Source of the DNA: Novosphingobium sp. AAP83
Lineage (GTDB): Bacteria > Pseudomonadota > Alphaproteobacteria > Sphingomonadales > Sphingomonadaceae
Direction: 5' to 3'
NCBI RefSeq assembly: GCF_001295795.1
Contig: NZ_LJHY01000018.1
Location: 1-64,000, forward strand
DNA length: 64,000 bases
The notes beneath the pieces were generated by a model that searched no databases, was not told where the DNA came from, and saw only the letters and a program-made list of their open reading frames with translations. Made by a program: the position numbers and the translations under genes. Positions within the stretch are counted from its first letter, which is position 1. Each line of letters starts with the position of its first letter. Below, in pieces: positions 27,684-35,621 of the stretch.

Positions 27684-28448
27684 ATGTCGCGCAACGAACC
27701 CCTCACTATCCCGCCCGAGCTGCTGCTCAAGGCATACCGTGCAGGGATTTTCCCGATGGCGGATAGCCGTGACGATCCCGATGTCTTTTGGGTTGAGCCC
27801 AAGATGCGTGCAATTCTGCCGCTGGATGGCTTTCACATGTCCAAGTCTCTGGCGCGAACATTGAGGCGCGGGCGCTTTACCGTGACCTGCAATACCGCCT
27901 TCGAAGCCGTGATTGATGCATGTGCGGCCCCCCGCCCCGGCGCGGAAGATAGCTGGATCAGCATGCGCATCCGCGAAAGCTATATCGGCCTGCACCAGCA
28001 TGGACACGCCCATTCGATTGAATGCTGGAACGACGGGCGACTGGTAGGCGGCCTTTACGGCGTTGGTTTTGCGCGGGTATTTTGCGGCGAATCGATGTTC
28101 AGCCGCGAGACGGACGCTTCGAAAGTGGCACTGGCATGGCTGGTGGCATCATTGCGGCAGATCGACGCAGAACTGCTCGATTGCCAATTCACCACCAGCC
28201 ACCTTGCATCGTTGGGGGCTGTAGAAATCCCGCAAAGCCAGTATTTAAGGCTGCTCTCGCAAGCGCAGCGGCGCTATTCGCCAGATGAAGCCGCTGCGGC
28301 GCGGGCGCTGGCCGACGCGCTGGGCGTTGGGGCTGACGGTGCTGCACCACTCGGGCTGCCAGCAGGCTTTGCCGCGCTGCGCTCGTCCGCTTTTGGCGTT
28401 TCTTCGCCTGGGAATGTCATCGCGCAATCCTTCACCCACACGTCATAG
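27684..28448 (+). CDS. aat: leucyl/phenylalanyl-tRNA--protein transferase
   Basis: A 254-residue transferase that adds Leu or Phe to proteins with basic N termini, marking them for ClpS/ClpAP degradation (N-degron pathway). Diagnostic motifs are [58 protein letters not shown], and [14 protein letters not shown]. It carries an extra low-complexity tail after about residue 205. That tail overlaps the convergent DUF2155 gene for about 175 bases. Confidence 0.95.
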   Translation: MSRNEPLTIPPELLLKAYRAGIFPMADSRDDPDVFWVEPKMRAILPLDGFHMSKSLARTLRRGRFTVTCNTAFEAVIDACAAPRPGAEDSWISMRIRESYIGLHQHGHAHSIECWNDGRLVGGLYGVGFARVFCGESMFSRETDASKVALAWLVASLRQIDAELLDCQFTTSHLASLGAVEIPQSQYLRLLSQAQRRYSPDEAAAARALADALGVGADGAAPLGLPAGFAALRSSAFGVSSPGNVIAQSFTHTS

Positions 28449-28906
28449 ATCGGGTGCTCCACCACGTTGAGCGAAGGCGTGTTGCGGAACAACCAACCTG
28501 AAAACACCTTGCGCCACGTCAATTTCTCGTCCGTTGACGCGCGCTCCTGAACAAACAACTGCACGAACGCGCCAATTTCTTGGGGATCTTCCCAAGGCGC
28601 CGTCTTCTCACACGTTGCAAGCTTCACAATCGCGTTGCCGATCTGGCGCGATTCTCCGCTTTTCAAGATAATGTCCTGTGTGATGTTGTTGCGCTTGTTC
28701 AGCAAGCCAAGCGTCGCCACGCGATCCTTGACCGGCGTACCATATTCGCTTTCCATCACCGCACCCGATGCCGCAGCCACAACTGCGCCGGTTTGCGTTG
28801 CTTCGGGCGGAGGCGGCGGTGCGTCTTTATCTCCGCCACAGCCTGCCAAAGCCAGCGCCCCCACTAAAGCGAGCGCGCGGGATGCCGACGGTGCAGCGAA
28901 AAACAT
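28274..28906 (-). CDS. DUF2155 domain lipoprotein
   Basis: A 210-residue exported protein with a signal peptide and lipobox cysteine (LALAGCGG, Cys23). A Pro/Ala linker leads to the DUF2155 domain (about 60-168): [57 protein letters not shown] and [12 protein letters not shown]. The last 40 residues are an Ala/Ser/Pro tail encoded opposite the end of aat. DUF2155 function is unknown. In sphingomonads the gene sits beside the NDUFA12-like gene, as here, where the two overlap at TGATG. A respiratory-envelope link is possible but unproven. Confidence 0.85.
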   Translation of the reverse strand: MFFAAPSASRALALVGALALAGCGGDKDAPPPPPEATQTGAVVAAASGAVMESEYGTPVKDRVATLGLLNKRNNITQDIILKSGESRQIGNAIVKLATCEKTAPWEDPQEIGAFVQLFVQERASTDEKLTWRKVFSGWLFRNTPSLNVVEHPIYDVWVKDCAMTFPGEETPKADERSAAKPAGSPSGAAPSAPTPSASASARAAAASSGE

Positions 28907-29319
28907 CAGGCTTCCGGCGACCAGGCTTCGTAATCGCCAGTGGCGGCAGCACGCTTGCCACCACGCTCCAGCGCGCCTTGCGGGCGATAGGCAGCCGAAG
29001 TGCCCGTAGCGTTGGGGGTGTAGTCCACCTCCCAGATGCGCGCGGGCGGCAGATTACTTTCAGGTATGCCGTCAAAGCTGCCGTGCAGCCATCCGTGCCA
29101 TTCGGCAGGCACGCGGCTGGCATCGTTGGCGCCATTATAGATCACCCAACGGCGCTCACGTCCGGCAAAAGGATGGCCCTTGGGATAAGGCTTTTTGGCG
29201 CGGTGGTAGGTATTGCCCTGCGCGTCAGTGCCGACTTTTTCGCCGCGAAGGGCGCTGTCAAGCATGGTGGTGAGGGTGGCACCATTCCACCAGGTGAAGA
29301 TCTTGCCTAGGATGCTCAT
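28906..29319 (-). CDS. NDUFA12-family (complex I B17.2-like) protein
   Basis: A 137-residue protein matching the NDUFA12/B17.2 supernumerary subunit of complex I, which alphaproteobacteria share with mitochondria. Key segments are KIFTWWNGATLTTMLDSAL, VGTDAQGNTYH, RERRWVIYNGANDASRVPAEWHGWLHG, and the C-terminal Pro/Gly-rich tail. It should be a peripheral subunit on the matrix-like (cytoplasmic) face of NADH:ubiquinone oxidoreductase. The first base of its stop codon region overlaps the DUF2155 start. Confidence 0.9.
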   Translation of the reverse strand: MSILGKIFTWWNGATLTTMLDSALRGEKVGTDAQGNTYHRAKKPYPKGHPFAGRERRWVIYNGANDASRVPAEWHGWLHGSFDGIPESNLPPARIWEVDYTPNATGTSAAYRPQGALERGGKRAAATGDYEAWSPEA

Positions 29320-29392
29320 GGCCGCAGCGCTTAGCCTTTCACAGGGGGTTCAGGCAAGCGCGGAGATGCACTTGGCGTCCCGTCTTGCAATT

Positions 29393-29890
29393 TCACCAAT
29401 CGACCTGATCACCCGGTTTGATACCCAGCTTGGCCGCCAATCCGCCGTTAATTTCGAAAACTGCCAGCGTGATGCCCGCAGACGGTAGCGGGGTTTCATC
29501 ATAAGGCACAGCATTGGCGGCGATATTCATGATCTTGTGATCCAGCCCGATAAACACGATGTCGAGCGGGATGACCGTGTTTCGCATCCAGAACGCCGCG
29601 CGATCCGGCGGATCACGCAGAAAAATCATCGCTTCGGTATCGGCAAGCCCGGTGCGGAACATCAACCCCTTGGCTTGCTGGGGTGCGGTGCGCGCAACTT
29701 CGGTAAGGAACACCAACGCCTTGCCGCCCGCCCGCACGGTTACCGGGACAACCGGCAGGCCTGATACCGGATGAACCGCAGCAGCACCGCTTTCCTGCGC
29801 CGGCTTGGTCCCGGCATCGGCTGTGCCGGGTGAACACCCTGCGATCAGCGCCAGTGCTGCAAGGCTTGCGAATCTAGTCATCTGCTTCAT
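29393..29890 (-). CDS. DUF192 family lipoprotein
   Basis: A 165-residue exported protein with a lipobox-type N terminus (MTRFASLAALALIAGCSPG) and a DUF192 domain (about 55-160): VFLTEVARTAPQQAKGLMFR, MIFLRDPPDRAAFWMRNTVIPLDIVFI and NAVPYDETPLPSAG. DUF192 is a small periplasmic domain of unknown function. The ATG at 29890 has GGAAGA upstream; a second in-frame ATG at 29881 is also possible. The start overlaps the end of recX by 17 bases, so the two genes are coupled. Confidence 0.85.
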   Translation of the reverse strand: MKQMTRFASLAALALIAGCSPGTADAGTKPAQESGAAAVHPVSGLPVVPVTVRAGGKALVFLTEVARTAPQQAKGLMFRTGLADTEAMIFLRDPPDRAAFWMRNTVIPLDIVFIGLDHKIMNIAANAVPYDETPLPSAGITLAVFEINGGLAAKLGIKPGDQVDW

Positions 29891-30446
29891 CGACCCATTC
29901 TTCCAGTGCCTGTTCGGAAACCGCATTCACTACCGCACGCACATGATCAAGGGGGTGTCCTGCACGCAACATGGCCGCGACTTGCTTTTCGCGCAACGCC
30001 CGATCGGGTTTATCGCCGATACCAAACGGGCCGAAGCGCCGTTTGCGCGCCATTACGATGGCCGCGCGGCGGCGCTCTGCCCCATTTCCACGCGATTCTT
30101 CGCGCAGCGGCTCGGCAATGCCAGCCGCGCCCAGCGCCTGATCGATTCGCCGCGCGCCATATCCGCGCCGCAACAACCCCTGCGCCTTGGACCGCGCATA
30201 CGTGGCATCATCAACATAGCCGATCTGCACAAAGCGCTCGACCAGCGCCGCAATATCGGGGCCATCTTCTCCTTCCCAGCCGCGTTCGCGCAGCTTGCGC
30301 TTCAGGTAATCGGCCAGCTTTCCGGCACTGGAGGCAAAGCGCGCAACATAGGCCAGCGCCATTTCCTCCAGACGCGGCGCATCAATCGGCTTTGGTATGG
30401 GCAGTTCACGGCGCTTGGCCGGATCATAAGGGGGTTTGCGAGCCAT
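29874..30446 (-). CDS. recX: regulatory protein RecX
   Basis: A 190-residue RecX, which binds RecA filaments and limits recombination. It has three tandem three-helix repeats: LEEMALAYVARFASSAGKLADYLKRKL, IAALVERFVQIGYVDDATYARSKAQ with RRGYGARRIDQALGAAGI, and the C-terminal EKQVAAMLRAGHPLDHVRAVV. The ATG at 30446 (MARKPPYDP) is preferred; 30464 is an in-frame alternative. recA is not in the window, so here recX is unlinked from it. Confidence 0.88.
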   Translation of the reverse strand: MARKPPYDPAKRRELPIPKPIDAPRLEEMALAYVARFASSAGKLADYLKRKLRERGWEGEDGPDIAALVERFVQIGYVDDATYARSKAQGLLRRGYGARRIDQALGAAGIAEPLREESRGNGAERRRAAIVMARKRRFGPFGIGDKPDRALREKQVAAMLRAGHPLDHVRAVVNAVSEQALEEWVDEADD

Positions 30447-30597
30447 CCGCCACATTCGTGCCACAGTCCGCGTTAAATGAGAACGCCCGTGCCGTGGCGT
30501 CGGTTGTTTTATTGCTGCGGACTCGTCATGGGCCGTTTACCTGCACGCGCTGATACAAGGTGCGGCAGGACGATTGAAGAAGAGATCGGGGTATCGC

Positions 30598-32355
30598 ATG
30601 ACTGTTTTGGACGCTGTTGCTGATAAGGCGACGCTCGTTCCCACACCCAATATCGACGTGCAGCCACGTCGCTATTCAGATTTTGATACCTTCTGCGATG
30701 CACTGGATTATGCCGCCAAGGGCGTGCTGGGATTCAACTTCCACGATCCGCGCGGCACGCTTACCCAGCCCTACCCCTATGCGAAATTGCGCGCCGATGC
30801 GCTGGTCGCCGCGCGCAAGCTGATCGCCCTGGGCGTCGTCCCGGCTGATCGCGTCGCGCTCGTCGCCGAAACCGGCCCTGATTTTGCCGCGCTGTTTTGT
30901 GGCGCAATGTATGCCGGCGCATGGCCCGTGCCGCTGCCGTTGCCCACAAGTTTCGGCGGCAAAGAAAATTATATCGACCAACTCACGATCCAGCTCGGCA
31001 GCTCTGACCCGAAGATGCTGATCTATCCTGACGAGATCGCCGAAATGGCCGGAGCCGCTGCGGCCCGCCAAGGTTGCGCCGGTCTTTCGTGGAGCGAATT
31101 CCACGCAGGCGAATCGTCGGACACTGCCCTGCCCACACCCGATCCCGATGCGATCAGCTACTTGCAGTATTCCAGCGGATCGACCCGCTTCCCGCATGGC
31201 GTTGCCGTAACCCACCGCGCGCTGATGGCCAATCTGGCCGGACATTCGCAAGGCATGACCATTGCCGATCCCGATCGTGCCGTATCGTGGCTGCCATGGT
31301 ATCACGATATGGGCCTTGTCGGTTGCTTCCTCTCACCCATCGCCAACGGCGTTTCGGTAGATTACATCAAGACCGAAGATTTCGCGCGCAGGCCACTGGC
31401 ATGGCTCGATATGGTCAGCCGCAATAAGGGCACCACGCTGTCATATTCGCCAACCTTTGGCTACGACATCTGCGCGCGCCGCATTTCCAGCCAAACCAAC
31501 GTGGCCGAACGGTTTGACCTTTCGCGCTGGCGCGTTGCGGGCAACGGGGCCGATATGATCCGCCCCGATGTGATGCAGAACTTCGTCAACGCCTTTGCCC
31601 CGGCGGGCTTCCGCGCTGATGCTTTCCTGCCCAGCTACGGCCTTGCCGAAGCGACGCTGGGCGTCACCATCATGCCGCCGGGCGAAGGCATCCGCGTCGA
31701 ACTGGTTGAGGAGGAGCGCCTTTCGGGCACGCCGCGCGATTTGTCGCGCCCTGCCCGCTATCGCGCCATGGTCAATTGCGGCGTGCCGATCAAGGGCATG
31801 GAACTGGCCATTCGCGGCGAAAAGGGCAACGAACTGCCCCACCATCACATCGGCAAAGTGTGGTGCCGTGGGTCCTCGATCATGCACTCCTATTTCCGCG
31901 ATCCGGAATCGACCGCCGAATGTCTGGTCGATGGCTGGCTCGATACCGGCGACATGGGTTACGTTGATGAACAGGGCTACTTGTTCATCGTTGGTCGCGC
32001 CAAAGACATGATCATCATCAACGGCAAGAATCACTGGCCGCAGGATATCGAATGGGCGGTGGAACAGCTCCCCGGCTTCCATCAGGGCGATATTGCGGCA
32101 TTCTCGGTCGAAACCGAAAACGGCGAGGAAGCGCCTGCCGTATTGGTGCATTGTCGCGTGTCCGATCCGGAAGAGCGCGTCAAACTGCGCGACCAAATCC
32201 GCGACAAAGTCCGCTCGATCACGGGCATGAACTGCGTTGTCGAACTGGTGCCCCCCCGCACTCTGCCGCGCACCAGCTCGGGCAAACTCAGCCGCGCCAA
32301 AGCCAAGAAGCAATACCTCAGCGGTGAAATCGCACCTTACGCGCTGGCAGCTTGA
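30598..32355 (+). CDS. fatty acyl-AMP ligase (FAAL-type AMP-forming synthetase)
   Basis: A 585-residue member of the ANL superfamily. The ATP loop YSSGSTRFPHGVAVTH is near 191-206. WLPWYHDMGLVGCFLSPI is typical of FAALs, which pass acyl-adenylates to an acyl carrier protein rather than to CoA. DTGDMGYVDEQGYLFIVGRAKDMIIINGKN holds the conserved hinge, and the C-terminal SSGKLSRAKAKK holds the catalytic-type Lys. The ATG at 30598 with GGGG upstream is used. No carrier protein or polyketide gene is adjacent. In sphingomonads such ligases feed lipid, including sphingolipid, synthesis. That link is inferred. Confidence 0.88.
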   Translation: MTVLDAVADKATLVPTPNIDVQPRRYSDFDTFCDALDYAAKGVLGFNFHDPRGTLTQPYPYAKLRADALVAARKLIALGVVPADRVALVAETGPDFAALFCGAMYAGAWPVPLPLPTSFGGKENYIDQLTIQLGSSDPKMLIYPDEIAEMAGAAAARQGCAGLSWSEFHAGESSDTALPTPDPDAISYLQYSSGSTRFPHGVAVTHRALMANLAGHSQGMTIADPDRAVSWLPWYHDMGLVGCFLSPIANGVSVDYIKTEDFARRPLAWLDMVSRNKGTTLSYSPTFGYDICARRISSQTNVAERFDLSRWRVAGNGADMIRPDVMQNFVNAFAPAGFRADAFLPSYGLAEATLGVTIMPPGEGIRVELVEEERLSGTPRDLSRPARYRAMVNCGVPIKGMELAIRGEKGNELPHHHIGKVWCRGSSIMHSYFRDPESTAECLVDGWLDTGDMGYVDEQGYLFIVGRAKDMIIINGKNHWPQDIEWAVEQLPGFHQGDIAAFSVETENGEEAPAVLVHCRVSDPEERVKLRDQIRDKVRSITGMNCVVELVPPRTLPRTSSGKLSRAKAKKQYLSGEIAPYALAA

Positions 32356-32363
32356 TCAAAACA

Positions 32364-32416
32364 CAAACAAAGAAGGGGCCGGAAGCTTTTGCAGCTTCCG
32401 GCCCCTTCTTTGTTTG
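32364..32416. terminator. bidirectional terminator between the FAAL and cytochrome c genes
   Basis: Perfect 24-base inverted arms at 32364-32387 and 32393-32416 with a 5-base loop. The inner stem is GC-rich. The outer part gives A-rich and U-rich flanks, so the hairpin can work on both strands for the convergent genes. Confidence 0.9.
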
Positions 32417-32433
32417 AAGCCTCAAGGACTTGA

Positions 32434-32826
32434 TCAGGGCATCGGCTTTTTGAGATAAGCAATCACCGCCGCGCGATCATCCGCATTGGGAACGCCAGCA
32501 AACGCCATCGATGTGCCAGGGACCACCGCCGAAGGCTTGGCCAGCCACTTGTCCAGCGTGGCATCGTCCCACTTCAGATTGGCCTTCTTCATCGCTGCCG
32601 AATACTTGAAGCCCGGCGCCGCGCCAGCCTTGCGGCCGACAACACCGGCCAGGTTCGGCCCCATTTTCGCGGCTGCACTTGGTACGACTGCGTGACACGC
32701 AACGCAGCGCATAAACACTTTTTTGCCCAGAACTGGATCACCCTTGGGCGGTGCAGCCATCGCCACACCTGCCAGAGCCGAAGCCGCAAGGCCCACCACA
32801 ACCATTGCACTTGTAAACTTTGCCAT
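32434..32826 (-). CDS. class I c-type cytochrome
   Basis: A 130-residue periplasmic electron carrier. The signal peptide spans about 1-24 (ending AMA). The haem site CVACH is at 41-45. The probable axial Met is Met107 in VPGTSMAFAGV. MGPNLAGVVGRKAGA and the C-terminal VIAYLKK helix are typical of mitochondrial-like cytochrome c (c2/c552 group). It probably links the bc1 complex to an oxidase, but no partner is nearby. It shares a terminator with the convergent ligase gene. Confidence 0.93.
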   Translation of the reverse strand: MAKFTSAMVVVGLAASALAGVAMAAPPKGDPVLGKKVFMRCVACHAVVPSAAAKMGPNLAGVVGRKAGAAPGFKYSAAMKKANLKWDDATLDKWLAKPSAVVPGTSMAFAGVPNADDRAAVIAYLKKPMP

Positions 32827-33013
32827 CGACTAACCCTGTCTATTTGGACCTGCCCGATCCGGCCAAAACCGAACCGGAACCACTTTCTGACACAGGCGCT
32901 TTATCGCGGCTGAACGGCAATGCGCCATAGCAGAAATGCGTTTATCCGAAAAAGGGTGGGAAACTGGCCAAGGTTGACGGGAAGGAACCGGTCAGCCCTC
33001 CCCGCCAGACACC

Positions 33014-35035
33014 TTATTCCATTTCAAGGATGATCGCATCAACCGCAAGGCTATCGCCCGCTTTGGCGTTGACCGACTTCACCTTGCCCGATTTTTCGGC
33101 GCGCAGGATGTTTTCCATCTTCATGGCTTCCACCACCGCCAGCGGCTGTCCGGCTTCCACCGTATCACCCTCGCCCACATTCAGCGTCACAAGCAGACCC
33201 GGCATCGGGCAGATCAGGAACTTCGAAAGATCGGGCGCGATCTTTTCGATCATGTGCTCGGTATAGGGCGCAACATGTGCTGGCAGCACTTGCACTTTGT
33301 GGATTGCGCCGCGCGTGGTCAGCTTGAAGCCTGCGCGCGTGGGTTCGACCTTCACCGACAGCGGCTGGTCATCAATCTCGCAATGCACGATCCGATCACC
33401 CGGCGTATATTCCAGCGCGAGGTCAATCGACTTGCCGTCCACCGTAACCTCATCTTCGTCGAGCGTCACGGCAAAGGTGCTGTCGCCGATCTTGACCGAC
33501 CATTCGTATGGCGGATCAAGCTCGTCGCCCAGTTGCTGGTCAACGCGGCGCGCACGATCAGACCGCGCGGTGGCGAGGAAACCCGCCAGCGCGGCAAGTG
33601 TCTGCGCCAGTTCAGCAGACGCAGGAGCGCCGTGGAACCCATCAGGATATTCCTCGGCAATAAAGCCCGTGGTCAATTCGCCCGAACGGAAACGCGGATG
33701 CTGCATAATCGCGTTAACGAAATCGATGTTATGGCCAAGCCCTTCGATCTCGAATGCATCGAGCGCCGCAATCTGTTTGTCCGCTGCTTCGTCGCGCGTT
33801 GCCCCCCATGTCACCAGTTTGGCGATCATCGGGTCATAGAACATGGAAACTTCGCCGCCTTCATAGACGCCATCGTCCACGCGCACGCCGTCGACACCAC
33901 GACGGCCATTCTCTGCGCCATCATCGGTCCAACCCGCAAGTGGCGGCTGATAGCGAACCAAGCGGCCCGTCGAAGGCAGGAAACCCCGATAGGGGTCTTC
34001 GGCATAGACGCGGTTTTCAATCGCCCAGCCGTCGATCTTAATGTCGTCCTGCGTCATCGCCAGCTTTTCGCCATAAGCAACGCGGATCATCTGTTCGACA
34101 AGGTCGATGCCGGTGATCGCTTCCGTCACCGGATGCTCCACCTGCAAACGGGTGTTCATTTCGAGGAAGTAAAAGCTCTCGCCGCTCGGGTCAGCACCCG
34201 ATACGATCAGTTCGACCGTGCCAGCCGAATAATACCCCACCGCACGGCTTAGCGCGACGCACTGTTCACCCATCGCCTTGCGCATTTTGGGCGTCACGAA
34301 CAGCGAAGGCGCTTCTTCCACCACCTTCTGGTGGCGGCGCTGGATCGAGCATTCACGCTCGTTCAGGTAAAGAATGTTGCCGTGCTTATCGCCCAGAATC
34401 TGGATTTCGATGTGGCGCGGGTTGAGGATGAACTTCTCGATGAACACGCGGTCATCGCCAAAGCTGTTCAGGCCCTCGCGCTTGGTAGCTTCAAAGCCCT
34501 CACGCACGTCCTGTTCGCTATAGGCAAGGCGCATGCCCTTGCCGCCGCCGCCAGCCGAGGCCTTCATCATCACCGGATAGCCGATCTCTTCCGAAATCCG
34601 CACCGCATGTTCGGTATCCTCGATCTCGCCCACGAAGCCGGGCACGACGTTAACGCCCGCCTTCAGCGCCAGCTTCTTGGACTCGATCTTGTCGCCCATC
34701 GCCGCAATCGCGTTCACTGGCGGGCCGACAAAGGCGATGCCTTCAGCCGCCAGCGCTTCGGCAAACGAAGTGCGTTCAGACAGGAAGCCGTAGCCGGGGT
34801 GAACCGCATCCGCGCCGGTCTGCTTGCACGCCGCGATGATCTTGTCCGCAATCAGATAGCTCTGGGCAGCAGGCGACGGACCAATATGCACCGCCTCATC
34901 GGCCATCTGCACAAACGGCGCCCGCGCATCGGCATCGGAATAGACCGCGACGGTGGCAATACCCATCCGGCGCGCGGTCTTGATCACACGGCAGGCAATT
35001 TCACCACGGTTGGCAATGAGGATTTTCTTGAACAA
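33014..35035 (-). CDS. pccA: propionyl-CoA carboxylase alpha subunit (biotin carboxylase plus BCCP)
   Basis: A 673-residue subunit that carboxylates biotin with ATP and bicarbonate. The biotin carboxylase domain (about 1-445) starts FKKILIANRGEIACRVIKTAR and has the ATP-grasp loop MMKASAGGGGKGMR and the EMNTRLQVEHPVTE active site. A BT linker domain follows, then a C-terminal biotinyl domain with biotin Lys639 in EAMKMEN. The TTG at 35035 has GGAG about ten bases upstream. It is the last gene of the propionate operon, after the microprotein gene. Its partner PccB is the first gene of the run. Confidence 0.95.
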   Translation of the reverse strand: MFKKILIANRGEIACRVIKTARRMGIATVAVYSDADARAPFVQMADEAVHIGPSPAAQSYLIADKIIAACKQTGADAVHPGYGFLSERTSFAEALAAEGIAFVGPPVNAIAAMGDKIESKKLALKAGVNVVPGFVGEIEDTEHAVRISEEIGYPVMMKASAGGGGKGMRLAYSEQDVREGFEATKREGLNSFGDDRVFIEKFILNPRHIEIQILGDKHGNILYLNERECSIQRRHQKVVEEAPSLFVTPKMRKAMGEQCVALSRAVGYYSAGTVELIVSGADPSGESFYFLEMNTRLQVEHPVTEAITGIDLVEQMIRVAYGEKLAMTQDDIKIDGWAIENRVYAEDPYRGFLPSTGRLVRYQPPLAGWTDDGAENGRRGVDGVRVDDGVYEGGEVSMFYDPMIAKLVTWGATRDEAADKQIAALDAFEIEGLGHNIDFVNAIMQHPRFRSGELTTGFIAEEYPDGFHGAPASAELAQTLAALAGFLATARSDRARRVDQQLGDELDPPYEWSVKIGDSTFAVTLDEDEVTVDGKSIDLALEYTPGDRIVHCEIDDQPLSVKVEPTRAGFKLTTRGAIHKVQVLPAHVAPYTEHMIEKIAPDLSKFLICPMPGLLVTLNVGEGDTVEAGQPLAVVEAMKMENILRAEKSGKVKSVNAKAGDSLAVDAIILEME

Positions 35036-35051
35036 TCCAGTTACTCCAAGC

Positions 35052-35144
35052 TCAATCGCCGTGCATGAACATGCCAGCAAAAAACATCATCAACACAAAA
35101 AGGATCGCTGCATCCACACCAGCAATGATCCCATTGCGGCTCAC
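35052..35144 (-). CDS. 30-residue membrane microprotein in the propionate operon
   Basis: A 30-codon frame starting with GTG inside the DUF2442 stop codon (GTGA overlap) and ending 16 bases before the pccA TTG. The product is MSRNGIIAGVDAAILFVLMM followed by FFAGMFMHGD, a single predicted TM helix with a polar N terminus and an acidic C terminus. The overlap and the hydrophobic content argue for a real gene, but there is no homology evidence. It may couple translation between DUF2442 and pccA. Confidence 0.5.
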   Translation of the reverse strand: MSRNGIIAGVDAAILFVLMMFFAGMFMHGD

Positions 35145-35401
35145 TTGGCATCCGGCGCAGGTGCACCGCGCAGCAGACCTTCAGTGCTCAGGTCTTCGTC
35201 AATCTCAGGCCAGTGGATGCCAAAGCCTGCCCCAGCCAGTTCCCACTTCGCGCGCTGTTCGGACGTTGCGTGGAGCAAGCGGGGGTACCATGTGAGCGGC
35301 ACCGAAATGGTCCGACCGTCCATCAGATCGACGATCAGGCTGTGTTCGTTGCAACGAACGTCCAGCACGCGTTCATCGGCAACTTTAGCCAAAATACCCA
35401 T
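35141..35401 (-). CDS. DUF2442 domain protein
   Basis: An 86-residue protein with the DUF2442 pattern VLDVRCNEHSLIVDLMDGRTISVPLTWYPRLLHAT then ELAGAGFGIHWPEIDEDLSTEGLL. DUF2442 proteins are small, of unknown function, and very often encoded next to DUF4160, as here. The ATG at 35401 (MGILAKVADE) is used, overlapping the DUF4160 gene by 17 bases. The pair sits inside the propionate operon, between the mutase and pccA. Confidence 0.85.
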   Translation of the reverse strand: MGILAKVADERVLDVRCNEHSLIVDLMDGRTISVPLTWYPRLLHATSEQRAKWELAGAGFGIHWPEIDEDLSTEGLLRGAPAPDAK

Positions 35402-35618
35402 GCCAAGCCCCCACAAATGCGCCGCGATGTTCTTCGACCATTGCCACAATGCCACTGATTTCGTGGGCACGAAAGCCGCGACTGCTGGCGACTTCCAAAC
35501 TGCCCAACCACACCTTCATCGTTGCTGCTCCGCGATCCACGTGGACATGCGGCGGCCCGTTTGGTTCATGACTGTAAAAGTAGAACCGGAACGCGCCGAT
35601 GCGCAGCAACGTGGGCAT
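35385..35618 (-). CDS. DUF4160 domain protein
   Basis: A 77-residue protein starting MPTLLRIGAFRFYFYSHEPN with PPHVHVDRG, the defining DUF4160 sequence. DUF4160 and DUF2442 pairs are widespread on chromosomes and mobile DNA and have been suggested to be toxin-antitoxin-like, without general proof. The gene begins three bases after the methylmalonyl-CoA mutase stop and so must be co-transcribed with it. Confidence 0.87.
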   Translation of the reverse strand: MPTLLRIGAFRFYFYSHEPNGPPHVHVDRGAATMKVWLGSLEVASSRGFRAHEISGIVAMVEEHRGAFVGAWHGYFG

Positions 35619-35621
35619 GCC

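Noticed and set aside
33254..34252. Long plus-strand frame antisense to pccA
   Set aside because: It is the mirror of a strongly conserved biotin carboxylase gene and has no recognisable protein features; long antisense frames are common in GC-rich DNA.
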